Assembly: GCA_028694875.1 (NCBI GenBank)
Contig: JAQVKB010000009.1
Span: 1-12,875 of the forward strand
DNA: 12,875 nt
Source of the DNA: Candidatus Izemoplasmatales bacterium
GTDB lineage: Bacteria > Bacillota_I > Bacilli_A > Izemoplasmatales > Hujiaoplasmataceae
Reading direction: 5' to 3'
The translations under genes were made by a program, and so were the position numbers. The notes under the pieces were generated by a model. It was not told the origin of the DNA. It searched no databases and was given only the letters and a program-made list of their open reading frames with translations. Positions 1 to 5,943 of the stretch are shown here, one piece after another. Positions within the stretch are counted from its first letter, which is position 1. Each line of letters begins with the position of its first letter.

Positions 1-226
1 ACGGCCCGGTGACTTCTATCTTCTTTCCTTTGCGGACATAATTTCGGGCAAATTCCGCGTTATGTTCTAAACACTTGACGTCGATAAAATCGACCATCTG
101 ACGGCCTTCTTCGTACTTCACGTTTCACTTTGTCATAATTGTAAAAGCAACGAATGAAGCCTTGTCGCCGTCATATTTGATTTTCGGTTCTTCCGATACC
201 GTCCCACTTCCCAGCCATTTATTCAT
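1..226 (-). pseudogene. ssb: Single-stranded DNA-binding protein (ssb), interrupted by in-frame TGA and cut by window edge
   Basis: From an ATG at 226 the minus strand reads MNKWLGSGTVSEEPKI..., matching the SSB N-terminal OB-fold pattern (N-K-x-x-L-x-G, then an acidic/proline turn, then SFVAFTIMTK). At 125-127 an in-frame TGA follows MTK after 33 residues. The same frame then continues with NVKYEEGRQMVDFIDVKCLE and NYVRKGKKIEVTGP, which are the classic next SSB strands (DFI...V, NYV+KG). The reading frame is intact on both sides, so a single substitution is enough to explain it; CGA (Arg) to TGA is the simplest. The start overlaps the stop of the preceding gene by 8 bp, as expected in this operon. 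SSB would coat single-stranded DNA during element replication. Alternatives are a sequencing error or readthrough. The C-terminal tail lies outside the window. Confidence 0.8.
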
Positions 227-716
227 GTTTTCTTTTTCCTTTCTTCCGTCGCATTGGATAACCGTGTAATTTCAGCCAGTTATTCGAACGGATTCGAATG
301 TCTATCGGTTTCGATGTTTCCATCTTCATAGCGTTAGATAATGTCATTAAAGAATTCGCCGCTTCTTCGACCGAACACCCACATTGCGCCAGCGCGTAAG
401 AAAACGCGAATGTTTCTGGCTTATAATCAATCAGTCGAAACAGATAATTGTCAAAACTTGTCGGAAGTTGTGCCACGCGGTCGGCTATCTTTTCGGTTAG
501 TTCTTCCGGAAGATAGAACACAATCGTTCCGTAATTTTCCGTAAAGGCCACGACGTACACCTGGAATAAATCAAGGCCTACTTCGTAAACGAATACAAGT
601 CCACCTACGCCGACTGTTGGTTCTTTATCCCCGAAGCGGAATTTTATCTTTTCCAGTTCTTCGTAGATTTCTTTGTCCGGATTCTTAGTTATTTCTTTCG
701 CCGGCTTTGAAAACAA
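219..716 (-). CDS. Hypothetical protein, 165 aa, between ssb and the replication genes
   Basis: I do not recognise the family. The start chosen is TTG at 716-714, preceded by AAAGGA at a suitable distance. The open frame extends upstream to 845, but that stretch is the shadow of the small gene at 685-852, whose frame is more protein-like. The protein has a charged N-terminus, a central segment of alternating hydrophobic/aromatic beta-like strands (about residues 36-70, LVFVYEVGLDLFQVYVVAF), an acidic helix (71-84), a helical EEAANSLMTLSNAM segment (118-130), and a very basic tail (RRKKGKRKHE). There is no signal peptide and no convincing transmembrane helix. The basic tail and the place next to ssb suggest a nucleic-acid-related role, which is only inference. 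Confidence 0.7.
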   Translation of the reverse strand: MFSKPAKEITKNPDKEIYEELEKIKFRFGDKEPTVGVGGLVFVYEVGLDLFQVYVVAFTENYGTIVFYLPEELTEKIADRVAQLPTSFDNYLFRLIDYKPETFAFSYALAQCGCSVEEAANSLMTLSNAMKMETSKPIDIRIRSNNWLKLHGYPMRRKKGKRKHE

Positions 717-852
717 AGATCTTTTTTCCTTTACTGTACTTTGCAAGTTTCTTTCTTTTCCGTTCAGCCGCTTCGTAAGTGTCCCGGATAATCGCTCTTT
801 CGTCGCCTTCCACAATGACGAAATATTTTTCTTTGCATTTCTCAAAATTCAA
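685..852 (-). CDS. Small hypothetical protein, 55 aa
   Basis: TTG start at 852-850, two bases after the stop of the preceding gene (854), with GGAAGGTGG just upstream as ribosome binding site. The product begins MNFEKCKEKYFVIVEGDERA and ends KGKKIFVFKAGERNN. It shows two beta-strand-like segments (YFVIVEG and KIFVFKAG) flanking a charged helix (YEAAERKRKKLAKY), a compact pattern unlike a chance frame. It overlaps the next gene by 32 bp. A longer frame through the same DNA (219-845) hides this gene from a simple longest-ORF search. Function unknown; it may be a small phage regulatory or accessory protein. Confidence 0.6.
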   Translation of the reverse strand: MNFEKCKEKYFVIVEGDERAIIRDTYEAAERKRKKLAKYSKGKKIFVFKAGERNN

Positions 853-853
853 T

Positions 854-1171
854 TCAACCACCTTCCATTTTTTCTATGCTGATCTGTCCCGGAACCTGGG
901 CGGCGGCGTTGTAAAATACCGGATCCCCGTTCGTATCTTTTCCGACGAACATATTTGTTTCGGTGCTTCTGATCGGCGCTGTGTTTATTTTTGTTTCGAT
1001 GAATATTTTTATGTTCTTTCTGTCTTTCTGTGGCCTGAATGTAACTTTTATCGTCAGGCACCTTCGGGCCTTTGTAGGCGTCCGTTCGTCCGCGATGTTT
1101 TCCAGGATTGTTTTAATTCCTTCGCGGATCTGTTTAACCAGGTTCCCATTCGCGAATTTTTCAAGATCCAT
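854..1171 (-). CDS. Phage 'replication terminator'-type protein, 105 aa
   Basis: The start is ATG at 1171-1169, overlapping the preceding stop by 11 bp (GTTATGGATCTTGA context) with AAGGAAAGG upstream. The longer open frame to 1315 has no such support. The product begins MDLEKFANGNLVKQIREGIK, followed by ENIADERTPTKARRCLTIKV and alternating strands. This resembles a small phage protein commonly annotated 'replication terminator protein' in Firmicutes prophages (FANG...E...VLENIADPNT...KR.LTL...F.P...R). That name is an annotation tradition; I see no evidence that it works like Bacillus Rtp. The C-terminal half (KINTAPIRSTETNMFVGKD) fits the same family. It sits directly downstream of the DUF2786 gene in the early operon. 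Confidence 0.7.
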   Translation of the reverse strand: MDLEKFANGNLVKQIREGIKTILENIADERTPTKARRCLTIKVTFRPQKDRKNIKIFIETKINTAPIRSTETNMFVGKDTNGDPVFYNAAAQVPGQISIEKMEGG

Positions 1172-1862
1172 AACCCAGCCTTTCCTTGTCGCCGGCATTC
1201 TGGAAATTCTTACCGTCAACAAAACCAGACTGTCGAAGAACATCGTGTTCGCGGCGGCGTTCATACGCTTTTTCTTCCGCTTGTTGAAGTCCTGGAATCT
1301 GTTCGACGAATTCAATTACTTCTGGCGGCGTTACCAGTGCCAGGGCGAAGGATTCGCTTTGTGCTTTCTGTTCTTCGAAATTCTTGTGAAGTCCGGCGCA
1401 AAAGCCTTCTGTGTAATTCATTTTTTCATTTCTTGCGAATTCGCGGCCGGCGTCTGCATAAATGGCGCGTAATGTTCCGAATCGCTTTCTGACTACCTTC
1501 ACGGCATATTCGAAAATGTTGATACAAATTTCCGCGTCTTCTTCGAAACCGTAGAATTTCAAGCGGAACACTCCGCCGGATCCTTTGTAACGGCCGCATG
1601 ACATAATCAATCTGCAACGGAAATTGTGAGCAATTACATTCGCAACATCTTTCACCCAGTCGTCGCGGAACGGCATTGAAGTAAATGACACAACCGGTCT
1701 TTCTTCTTTTCCGTCAGATAATCTTTCGCGGTCAATTTCATATTTCGCCATTAACTCTTGCGCTTTCATCATGGCCGCCTTTGCTTCGTTCTCATTGTCC
1801 GAAGCTGATAATTTAATCAGCTTTTCGATCTTGTCTATGATCTTTTCGTCTGCTTCATTCAA
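1161..1862 (-). CDS. DUF2786-family protein, 233 aa
   Basis: The N-terminal region (residues about 5-45) reads IDKIEKLIKLSASDNENEAK followed by AAMMKAQELMAKYEID. This is the DUF2786 signature (K-I-x-K-L-L-x-L-A...NEAxAAxxKAQxLMxxY). The remainder has a conserved-looking FRDDWVKDVANVIAHNF helix and an EGFCAGL segment, as in phage members of the family. The start chosen is TTG at 1862-1860, 9 nt after GAAGGGGG (about 1872-1879) and overlapping the HAD gene stop by 8 bp. An upstream TTG at 1898 is possible but adds 12 residues without its own ribosome binding site. Biochemical role unknown; the family is frequent in phage early/recombination regions. Confidence 0.8.
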   Translation of the reverse strand: MNEADEKIIDKIEKLIKLSASDNENEAKAAMMKAQELMAKYEIDRERLSDGKEERPVVSFTSMPFRDDWVKDVANVIAHNFRCRLIMSCGRYKGSGGVFRLKFYGFEEDAEICINIFEYAVKVVRKRFGTLRAIYADAGREFARNEKMNYTEGFCAGLHKNFEEQKAQSESFALALVTPPEVIEFVEQIPGLQQAEEKAYERRREHDVLRQSGFVDGKNFQNAGDKERLGYGS

Positions 1863-2193
1863 TGTTCGTTTCCCCCTTCTGTGATTCGTGTTTGACAAAG
1901 ATCGCCTTGTCGTCTATGTAATAATCAGCCGTTATCTTTCGGCTGTTTACACCGTATAATTCAATTACTTCCGGAACATTGTCGTTCACGGCGTCGAATT
2001 CAAGTCCGTTTTCGCGGCACATTTCAACCGCACGTTCCAGGGCTTCATTTACGCGGCATGTCCACAAAATAATTTTGTGTCCGCCAGATCGAAGGCAAAT
2101 CAGCCAGTCGATCAGTGTTTTGTTTGGCTCTCCTACGTCCGGCCATTTTCCGCCGGCGGCCAGGCAACCGTCAAAGTCTACTGCTATAATCAT
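1855..2193 (-). CDS. HAD-like hydrolase/phosphatase, 112 aa
   Basis: The N-terminus MIIAVDFDGCLA carries the DxD nucleophile/acid pair (D6, D8) of HAD hydrolases. IILWTCR (residues 41-47) supplies motif II (T45), and YYIDDKA (91-97) supplies the C-terminal acidic motif (D94, D95) that binds magnesium. It is short, with a minimal or no cap, as in many phage and plasmid HAD proteins. The ATG at 2193 overlaps the stop of the helicase-loader gene in an ATGA arrangement, showing translational coupling. The substrate cannot be told from sequence; a role in nucleotide or polynucleotide end metabolism is plausible from the neighbours only. Confidence 0.85.
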   Translation of the reverse strand: MIIAVDFDGCLAAGGKWPDVGEPNKTLIDWLICLRSGGHKIILWTCRVNEALERAVEMCRENGLEFDAVNDNVPEVIELYGVNSRKITADYYIDDKAIFVKHESQKGETNIE

Positions 2194-3041
2194 GTTCCAA
2201 GTAAGCGATCAAGAAGTTCGCTGTTCTCCTTCCTTGCGATTGCTGTTCTGATTGATTCGTCCGGGAATTGTACCGGAAGGGCCATTTTAACGATTCGGTT
2301 CACGATTCGATCGTCGAACTGTAATTCTTCAATCTTGCAATTACTTGTAAAAATCGTGACGCGCTTTTCAATCATGCGGCCGTTTAAGATATTATAAAAT
2401 CGTTCATTGATCCAATCCTTCACGCCTTCGACGCCTATGTCGTCGATAACCAGGACGGGAACGGAAACAATATCGTGAATCAATTTCTGTTCGGTTTCTT
2501 CGTTCTTACTCATTCCGCCCCAGGTTGCTTTTATCTGATCCAGAATTTGAATCGTTGTCGCAAACTTTGTGGAAATCATTTTTTCTTGAATAATGTCGTT
2601 CGCGATTGAAACGGCCAGTCTTGTTTTTCCGGATCCCTTTACCCTGGAATAAAAATATAAGCCTTTTCCGGTTTCCTGGATTTCGGAAAACTGTTCGACG
2701 TAGTTCTTCGCGATTGTCTTCGCCATCGCCGCAAGTTCACGGGACGATTCCGAAGCGTAACAATTTGTTTGAAAGTTTTCGACCGTGTGACCTTCGAATT
2801 CTTTCGGGATAGCGGCAAACTTTAACTTTCCGGCTATCCTCTGGCGTTGCATATAGCCACATCTGCATTCACGCATAGCCACATAGTCGCCGTTCTTTAC
2901 TTCTTCCCAGCCGGTATCTTTGCATATCGGGCAATTATAAGCCGGAATTTCTCGATCTTCTGAATCGTTCAAGTGCTTCGTTCGTAGTGCTATCAGATCC
3001 GGGAACATTCTGTTCATTGTTTCCTGAATAGTTTCTTCCAT
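2190..3041 (-). CDS. DnaC/DnaI-like replicative helicase loader (AAA+ ATPase), 283 aa
   Basis: Residues 37-61 hold an N-terminal zinc motif (C37-P-I-C40...C59-R-C61), as in DnaI. Then follow Walker A KGSGKT (135-140), Walker B VLVIDDIG (196-203), sensor-1 TSN (232-234) and the arginine-finger box DDRIVNRI (243-250). This order and length are standard for phage loaders that place the host DnaB-type helicase at the element's origin. The start is ATG at 3041 with AAAGGGGG upstream. It overlaps the 3' end of the replisome-organizer gene by 107 bp in another frame. The pair organizer plus loader forms the replication-initiation module. Confidence 0.93.
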   Translation of the reverse strand: MEETIQETMNRMFPDLIALRTKHLNDSEDREIPAYNCPICKDTGWEEVKNGDYVAMRECRCGYMQRQRIAGKLKFAAIPKEFEGHTVENFQTNCYASESSRELAAMAKTIAKNYVEQFSEIQETGKGLYFYSRVKGSGKTRLAVSIANDIIQEKMISTKFATTIQILDQIKATWGGMSKNEETEQKLIHDIVSVPVLVIDDIGVEGVKDWINERFYNILNGRMIEKRVTIFTSNCKIEELQFDDRIVNRIVKMALPVQFPDESIRTAIARKENSELLDRLLGT

Positions 3042-3966
3042 CGGTCGCGCCCCCTTTGTTTTTATAAGTGCCTTCCAGGATCTTCAACACGTTTGTTTTA
3101 TTTAACAGCCAGTCAAAAGAACAGCCCGTCCATTTTCCGGATCTTCCGGAAAGGAAGTCGCTTTCGTTTGCCATAGCGAAAATCGTGTGTAATCGTTCGT
3201 AAGGCGTTTTATCAATCATCAGCTTTAATTTATCCAGTTCATTCAACAAGGTTCTTATTTTGGCCTTTCTGGCTTCTGAAACGGCCCTGATTGAAGGAAG
3301 GTCGCAACAAGTGGAATTATAATCATGCATAATTACTCCATAGCCGATTTGCGCTTTCGGTGGATCCGGAACCGGAACACCGACAATATCTTCGTTAGAG
3401 GATATATTCTTTATATCTTTATCTATATCTATATCTATATTCTTATTCTCTCTCTGTTGCGTGACTTCACATGACTTTTCTTGTGACGTCACGTGACAAG
3501 TCACGTTTTCTTCGTGACATTCATCACTTTCAAAACAAGGAATTTCAGGAACAGAACCTTCGGAAGATTCCAGTAATAACGCGCGTTTGCGTTCTCTTTC
3601 TCTTTGCTTGCGAAGTCGATTCTGTTCACGAATTTTATCCATTCCTTCGACGTTCTGGTGTTTATCAAAGTTTGTTATGTAGATTCCTTTTTGCGTATTT
3701 TCGACCATGTGAAATTTTGTAAACGTCGAAAGTGCCAGGCGTACAACGGTCAACGGCTTGTTGAAAATAACAGATAGCATTTCGTCACTGTAAGGAAATT
3801 CGTCTTCCACCAGGACAAGGCCGTTCGCGTTGCACTTACCAGCTAAAGCAATTAGGCGGATCCATATAACAAGAATTGAATCGCCTTCTGGCATTGACTG
3901 AATGATTTTGATTTTTTCATCGTCGAACATATCAATCCGAAGTTTGATCCAGTTTATTTCCGCCAT
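2935..3966 (-). CDS. Phage replisome organizer / replication initiator (DnaD-like), 343 aa
   Basis: The N-terminus (residues 3-105) has the phage replisome-organizer N-terminal pattern: INWIKLRIDMFDDEKIKIIQ, then a winged-helix domain ending FTKFHMVE...GIYITNFDKHQN. A basic helix (REQNRLRKQRERERKR) follows. Next is a low-complexity region (about 146-190, with HEENVTCHVTSQEKSCEVTQ then NIDIDIDKDIKNI) encoded by DNA that looks like the origin. The C-terminal domain ends with SDFLSGRSGKWTGCSFDWLL (269-288), typical of these proteins. It should bind the internal repeats and recruit the loader encoded next. ATG start at 3966, with AAAGGGGTGAC upstream, 12 bp after tubZ. Confidence 0.9.
   Translation of the reverse strand: MAEINWIKLRIDMFDDEKIKIIQSMPEGDSILVIWIRLIALAGKCNANGLVLVEDEFPYSDEMLSVIFNKPLTVVRLALSTFTKFHMVENTQKGIYITNFDKHQNVEGMDKIREQNRLRKQRERERKRALLLESSEGSVPEIPCFESDECHEENVTCHVTSQEKSCEVTQQRENKNIDIDIDKDIKNISSNEDIVGVPVPDPPKAQIGYGVIMHDYNSTCCDLPSIRAVSEARKAKIRTLLNELDKLKLMIDKTPYERLHTIFAMANESDFLSGRSGKWTGCSFDWLLNKTNVLKILEGTYKNKGGATDGRNYSGNNEQNVPGSDSTTNEALERFRRSRNSGL
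3400..3518 (-). other. Candidate replication origin inside the replisome-organizer gene (AT-rich TATATC tract plus GTGAC iterons)
   Basis: Positions 3400-3447 are a nearly pure A/T and C tract with TATATC/TATCTA repeats, a likely unwinding element. Beside it, 3461-3518 contains GTGAC at 3461, 3483, 3493 and 3514, its complement GTCAC at 3488 and 3500, and a variant ATGAC at 3471. GTGACGTCAC (3483-3492) and GTCACGTGAC (3488-3497) are perfect overlapping palindromes. Phage initiator genes commonly carry their own origin in this way. The encoded residues are low complexity, consistent with selection on the DNA rather than the protein. Confidence 0.65.
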
Positions 3967-3978
3967 AGTGTCACCCCT

Positions 3979-5010
3979 TTATAAATATTTGCTCATTATG
4001 TCACGCTTAGATTGTGGCTTTTTCGGTTCTGTTTTCTTCTGTACCGGTTCCAGATCTTCCAGGAAGTTCACGCCCTTTTTCAATCCGGTTTCACGCGTTG
4101 CCGCAAGGTTCTTTTTTATCGTTTCTTCGTTATCTGAAACTTTGTTATACACAATATCCAGACGCGATTGTGGATAAGTCATTCCGGATATACAACATAT
4201 TGTTTCTGAATCGTTGAAAGTCTGGAAATTGTCAATCGGCGTTCCGACTGCCTTTTCAAGATCTGCCATCTTCACGCCGCCAGATAACGAAGCCGTGATG
4301 TATTTAACGGCGCGATCTGCTTCGATAGGTGCGAAACAGTTATCTTTTATCACCTGAATGATTTCGGCGCTTTCTGTGGCCTTATGGCGAACCACAACGG
4401 CCATTCCGTGGGCTTTCAGTGTTTCTTCGATTTCTGCCTTGTCGATGTTTCCTTTTACGCTCTTGTGTTTTTCTGGAATGTCCAGGAAGGAACAGAACGC
4501 TTCGACGAACTCTTTGTTCAGTTCCAGCTTGTCGCCGACTTTGTTATCCAGGATAAAGCAAGCCGCCGTTCCGGATATTTCCGTCAATTCAGAAAAACAT
4601 TCGTAAGAATTTATATGTGATTTCACGCTTTCTTCGGTGGAAGGAATAATCGTAATGGTTCCGATTGTTCGTCCTTCGTCGATTAGAAGGTCGGTAAGCA
4701 TAGGGCCGGCGCCCGATCCGGTACCGCCGCCGCTGGCGAAGATAGTAAAAATCAGATCCGCCTTGATCTTCGTTTCGATTTCTTCGGCGATGTTGTCGAA
4801 GTCGTCCATGATTAACTGTTTCGCTTTTCGGCGGTCTTTGTTGCAACCTTCGCCGCCTGGAATGTGATATTTGAATTTTGCTTTTTCCAGGGTGTCAAGA
4901 TCTTCCTGGGAAGTGTTCACGTAAAGAACGTTAAAACCTTTCTGTTCGAACAACTGTCCGATATTTCCGCCGGCTTGTCCGACGGCTACAAATGCAATTT
5001 TGCTTTTCAT
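3979..5010 (-). CDS. tubZ: TubZ-like tubulin/FtsZ-superfamily GTPase, plasmid/phage type III partition motor, 343 aa
   Basis: The tubulin fold signatures are in order: T1 GQAGGNIG (11-18), T2 VNTSQEDLD (31-39, close to the NTNSQDF of Bacillus TubZ), and the T4 tubulin signature GGGTGSGAGP (94-103). A T7-like catalytic region GVKMADLEKAVGTP (245-258) has acidic D250/E252 where TubZ has DASEF...NTPG. The tail (325-343) is basic (KKTEPKKPQSKRDIMSKYL), matching the use of a basic TubZ C-terminus to hold TubR. It lacks the FtsZ C-terminal peptide and is shorter than pBtoxis TubZ (about 484 aa) but in the range of phage tubulins. Start ATG with AAGGAGA upstream. It follows tubR and the 10-bp repeats, the canonical order. 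TubZ filaments treadmill and carry TubR-bound DNA. Confidence 0.88.
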   Translation of the reverse strand: MKSKIAFVAVGQAGGNIGQLFEQKGFNVLYVNTSQEDLDTLEKAKFKYHIPGGEGCNKDRRKAKQLIMDDFDNIAEEIETKIKADLIFTIFASGGGTGSGAGPMLTDLLIDEGRTIGTITIIPSTEESVKSHINSYECFSELTEISGTAACFILDNKVGDKLELNKEFVEAFCSFLDIPEKHKSVKGNIDKAEIEETLKAHGMAVVVRHKATESAEIIQVIKDNCFAPIEADRAVKYITASLSGGVKMADLEKAVGTPIDNFQTFNDSETICCISGMTYPQSRLDIVYNKVSDNEETIKKNLAATRETGLKKGVNFLEDLEPVQKKTEPKKPQSKRDIMSKYL

Positions 5011-5050
5011 TGTCTGATTTCTCCTTTTCTTCTAACGCCTTCGCGGCGGT

Positions 5051-5299
5051 TTATTTCTTTTCTGCTTCCAGGAATTCACAACCAGATTCCGTTATATAAA
5101 ACGTGTCAGCCCGTCCTTCTTTCAGGCCACGGCCAACAAAACCGGACTGTTCGAAATCCTTTATTTTCTTGAATATGGTGTTCTCTTTATATTCAAAATC
5201 TTCCGTCTGTGAAATCTCCCGAACAGACATTGAAGATAATTTGTTCGTCGCGCCGTTCGTTCGAAGGATTGACAAAACAATAAAACCTAGTCTGTTCAA
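5051..5299 (-). CDS. tubR: TubR-like winged-helix DNA-binding adaptor, 82 aa
   Basis: A small winged-helix protein. Helix MSVREISQTE (24-33) is followed by recognition-type helix KENTIFKKIKDFEQSGFV (38-55), then the basic wing GRGLKEGRADTFYIT (56-70). The start is TTG at 5299, with AAAGGGGCG upstream. The N-terminus RLGFIVLSILRTNG is a PadR/ArsR-like first helix. TubR proteins are about 100 aa, bind repeated centromere sites upstream of their own gene and repress the operon. Here nine 10-bp repeats lie 18 bp upstream of the start and tubZ lies 40 bp downstream. Sequence alone would allow a generic regulator, so the call rests on context. Confidence 0.72.
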   Translation of the reverse strand: MNRLGFIVLSILRTNGATNKLSSMSVREISQTEDFEYKENTIFKKIKDFEQSGFVGRGLKEGRADTFYITESGCEFLEAEKK

Positions 5300-5317
5300 A
5301 ATATCGCCCCTTTCTAT

Positions 5318-5407
5318 CTCTGATTTACTCTGATAAACTCTGACGAACTCTGATTTATTCTGATAAACTCTGACGAACTCTGATTTATTCTGATTTACTC
5401 TGAAAAT
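5318..5407. repeat. Nine tandem 10-bp repeats, candidate centromere (tubC) and tubRZ operator
   Basis: Nine units of exactly 10 bp start at 5318, 5328, 5338, 5348, 5358, 5368, 5378, 5388 and 5398. Eight fit YTCTGAYDDA (variants CTCTGATTTA, CTCTGATAAA, CTCTGACGAA, TTCTGATAAA, TTCTGATTTA) and the ninth is degenerate. A 30-bp order (TTTA, TAAA, CGAA) recurs. The 10-bp period places each site on nearly the same face of the helix, as known for tubC iterons. The last units run into the 3' end of the zinc-ribbon gene. Position directly upstream of tubR fits both partition site and autoregulatory operator. Confidence 0.8.
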
Positions 5408-5660
5408 CGTGTTCTTTTGTTTCTCTGGAAGAATAGTTCAGTTCCGGTTTGCCACGTTCAGCGACAACTTCGTCATAGGGTGTTTCACCCAGGAAACGAT
5501 CGCCGTCAGGACAACCACACGTCGGACAATTTGAAATTGCTATACAAGACAAATATGTATGTCCGCATTTTGCACACTTCACTTTCCAGAATGGATCCGT
5601 AACACGCGTTATCCCGTCGGCGTAATATTTATTTTTTTCGCAATCAAGTCCGATTGACAT
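5385..5660 (-). CDS. Small zinc-ribbon protein, 91 aa
   Basis: Two CxxC knuckles (C29-A-K-C32 and C45-P-T-C48) separated by 12 residues with aromatic strands (GHTYLSC) form a rubredoxin/zinc-ribbon-like motif. The N-terminus MSIGLDCEKNKYYADGITRV is not recognised. The tail (YSSRETKEHDFQSKSE) is encoded by DNA that already belongs to the 10-bp repeats, so its sequence is probably dictated by the partition site. ATG start at 5660; the nearest Shine-Dalgarno (AAAGGA) lies about 12 nt upstream inside an inverted repeat. Function unknown; similar small ribbons are frequent in phage early operons. Confidence 0.75.
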   Translation of the reverse strand: MSIGLDCEKNKYYADGITRVTDPFWKVKCAKCGHTYLSCIAISNCPTCGCPDGDRFLGETPYDEVVAERGKPELNYSSRETKEHDFQSKSE

Positions 5661-5672
5661 TTTTCACTTTAT

Positions 5673-5706
5673 CCTTTAAAATTATTAAAGGTTATGTCTT
5701 TAAAGG
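5673..5706. promoter_or_regulatory. Cluster of CCTTTAA/TTAAAGG inverted repeats before the zinc-ribbon gene
   Basis: CCTTTAA (5673-5679) and TTAAAGG (5685-5691) form a perfect 7-bp inverted repeat with a 5-nt loop. CTTTAAAG (5698-5705) is a further palindrome of the same letters. On the minus strand the AAAGG that would serve as Shine-Dalgarno for the gene at 5660 lies in this repeat, so it could be an operator or a translation-controlling hairpin. Confidence 0.4.
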
Positions 5707-5717
5707 CATGACCGTCA

Positions 5718-5756
5718 GGCGCAACGTTCCAGGGTTCCAATCTTTGACGTTGCGCC
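5718..5756. terminator. Long perfect hairpin (10-bp stem) after the 56-aa gene
   Basis: GGCGCAACGT (5718-5727) pairs perfectly with ACGTTGCGCC (5747-5756) around a 19-nt loop, 4 bp beyond the stop at 5761. No clear U-run follows on the minus strand, so it may be a processing, pausing or mRNA-stability element rather than a strong intrinsic terminator. A short TTTT follows on the plus strand. Confidence 0.45.
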
Positions 5757-5760
5757 GCTT

Positions 5761-5931
5761 TTATGCCGTACTCTTAACATTTATAGACTTCTCTGTCATA
5801 ATGCCTATCGTGACGGCTTCCAGCGCGTCAGAAAGTGCGCTGTCCAGTTCTTCGTTCGTATGTATTCCGAAGCCGGATAAAATTCTTTTCAGGTTTTCGG
5901 CCTGATCTTTTACCGGTGTATTCTTCGCCAT
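5761..5931 (-). CDS. Small hypothetical protein, 56 aa
   Basis: ATG at 5931 with AAGGGGG 7 nt upstream, 12 bp after the stop of the 170-aa gene. The product starts MAKNTPVKDQAENLKRILSG, goes on FGIHTNEELDSALSDALEAV and ends in a short polar tail. It is predicted helical and amphipathic, with no cysteine pairs or membrane segment. The spacing, ribosome binding site and codon pattern match the neighbours. No family recognised. Confidence 0.65.
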   Translation of the reverse strand: MAKNTPVKDQAENLKRILSGFGIHTNEELDSALSDALEAVTIGIMTEKSINVKSTA

Positions 5932-5943
5932 ATCAAAACCCCC

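Noticed and set aside
125..127. TGA recoded as an amino acid in this element
   Set aside because: Several genes (helicase loader, HAD protein, DUF2786 and the replication-terminator-type protein) end normally in TGA with the next gene overlapping or adjoining, so TGA is a stop here.
779..1492. Long plus-strand open frames at 779-1492 and 963-1472
   Set aside because: They run opposite to the DUF2786 and replication-terminator-type genes, have no ribosome binding site, and give Phe/Cys/Arg-rich translations typical of antisense shadows.
5318..5407. CRISPR array
   Set aside because: The units are 10 bp and contiguous with no spacers; the location before tubR fits centromere iterons.
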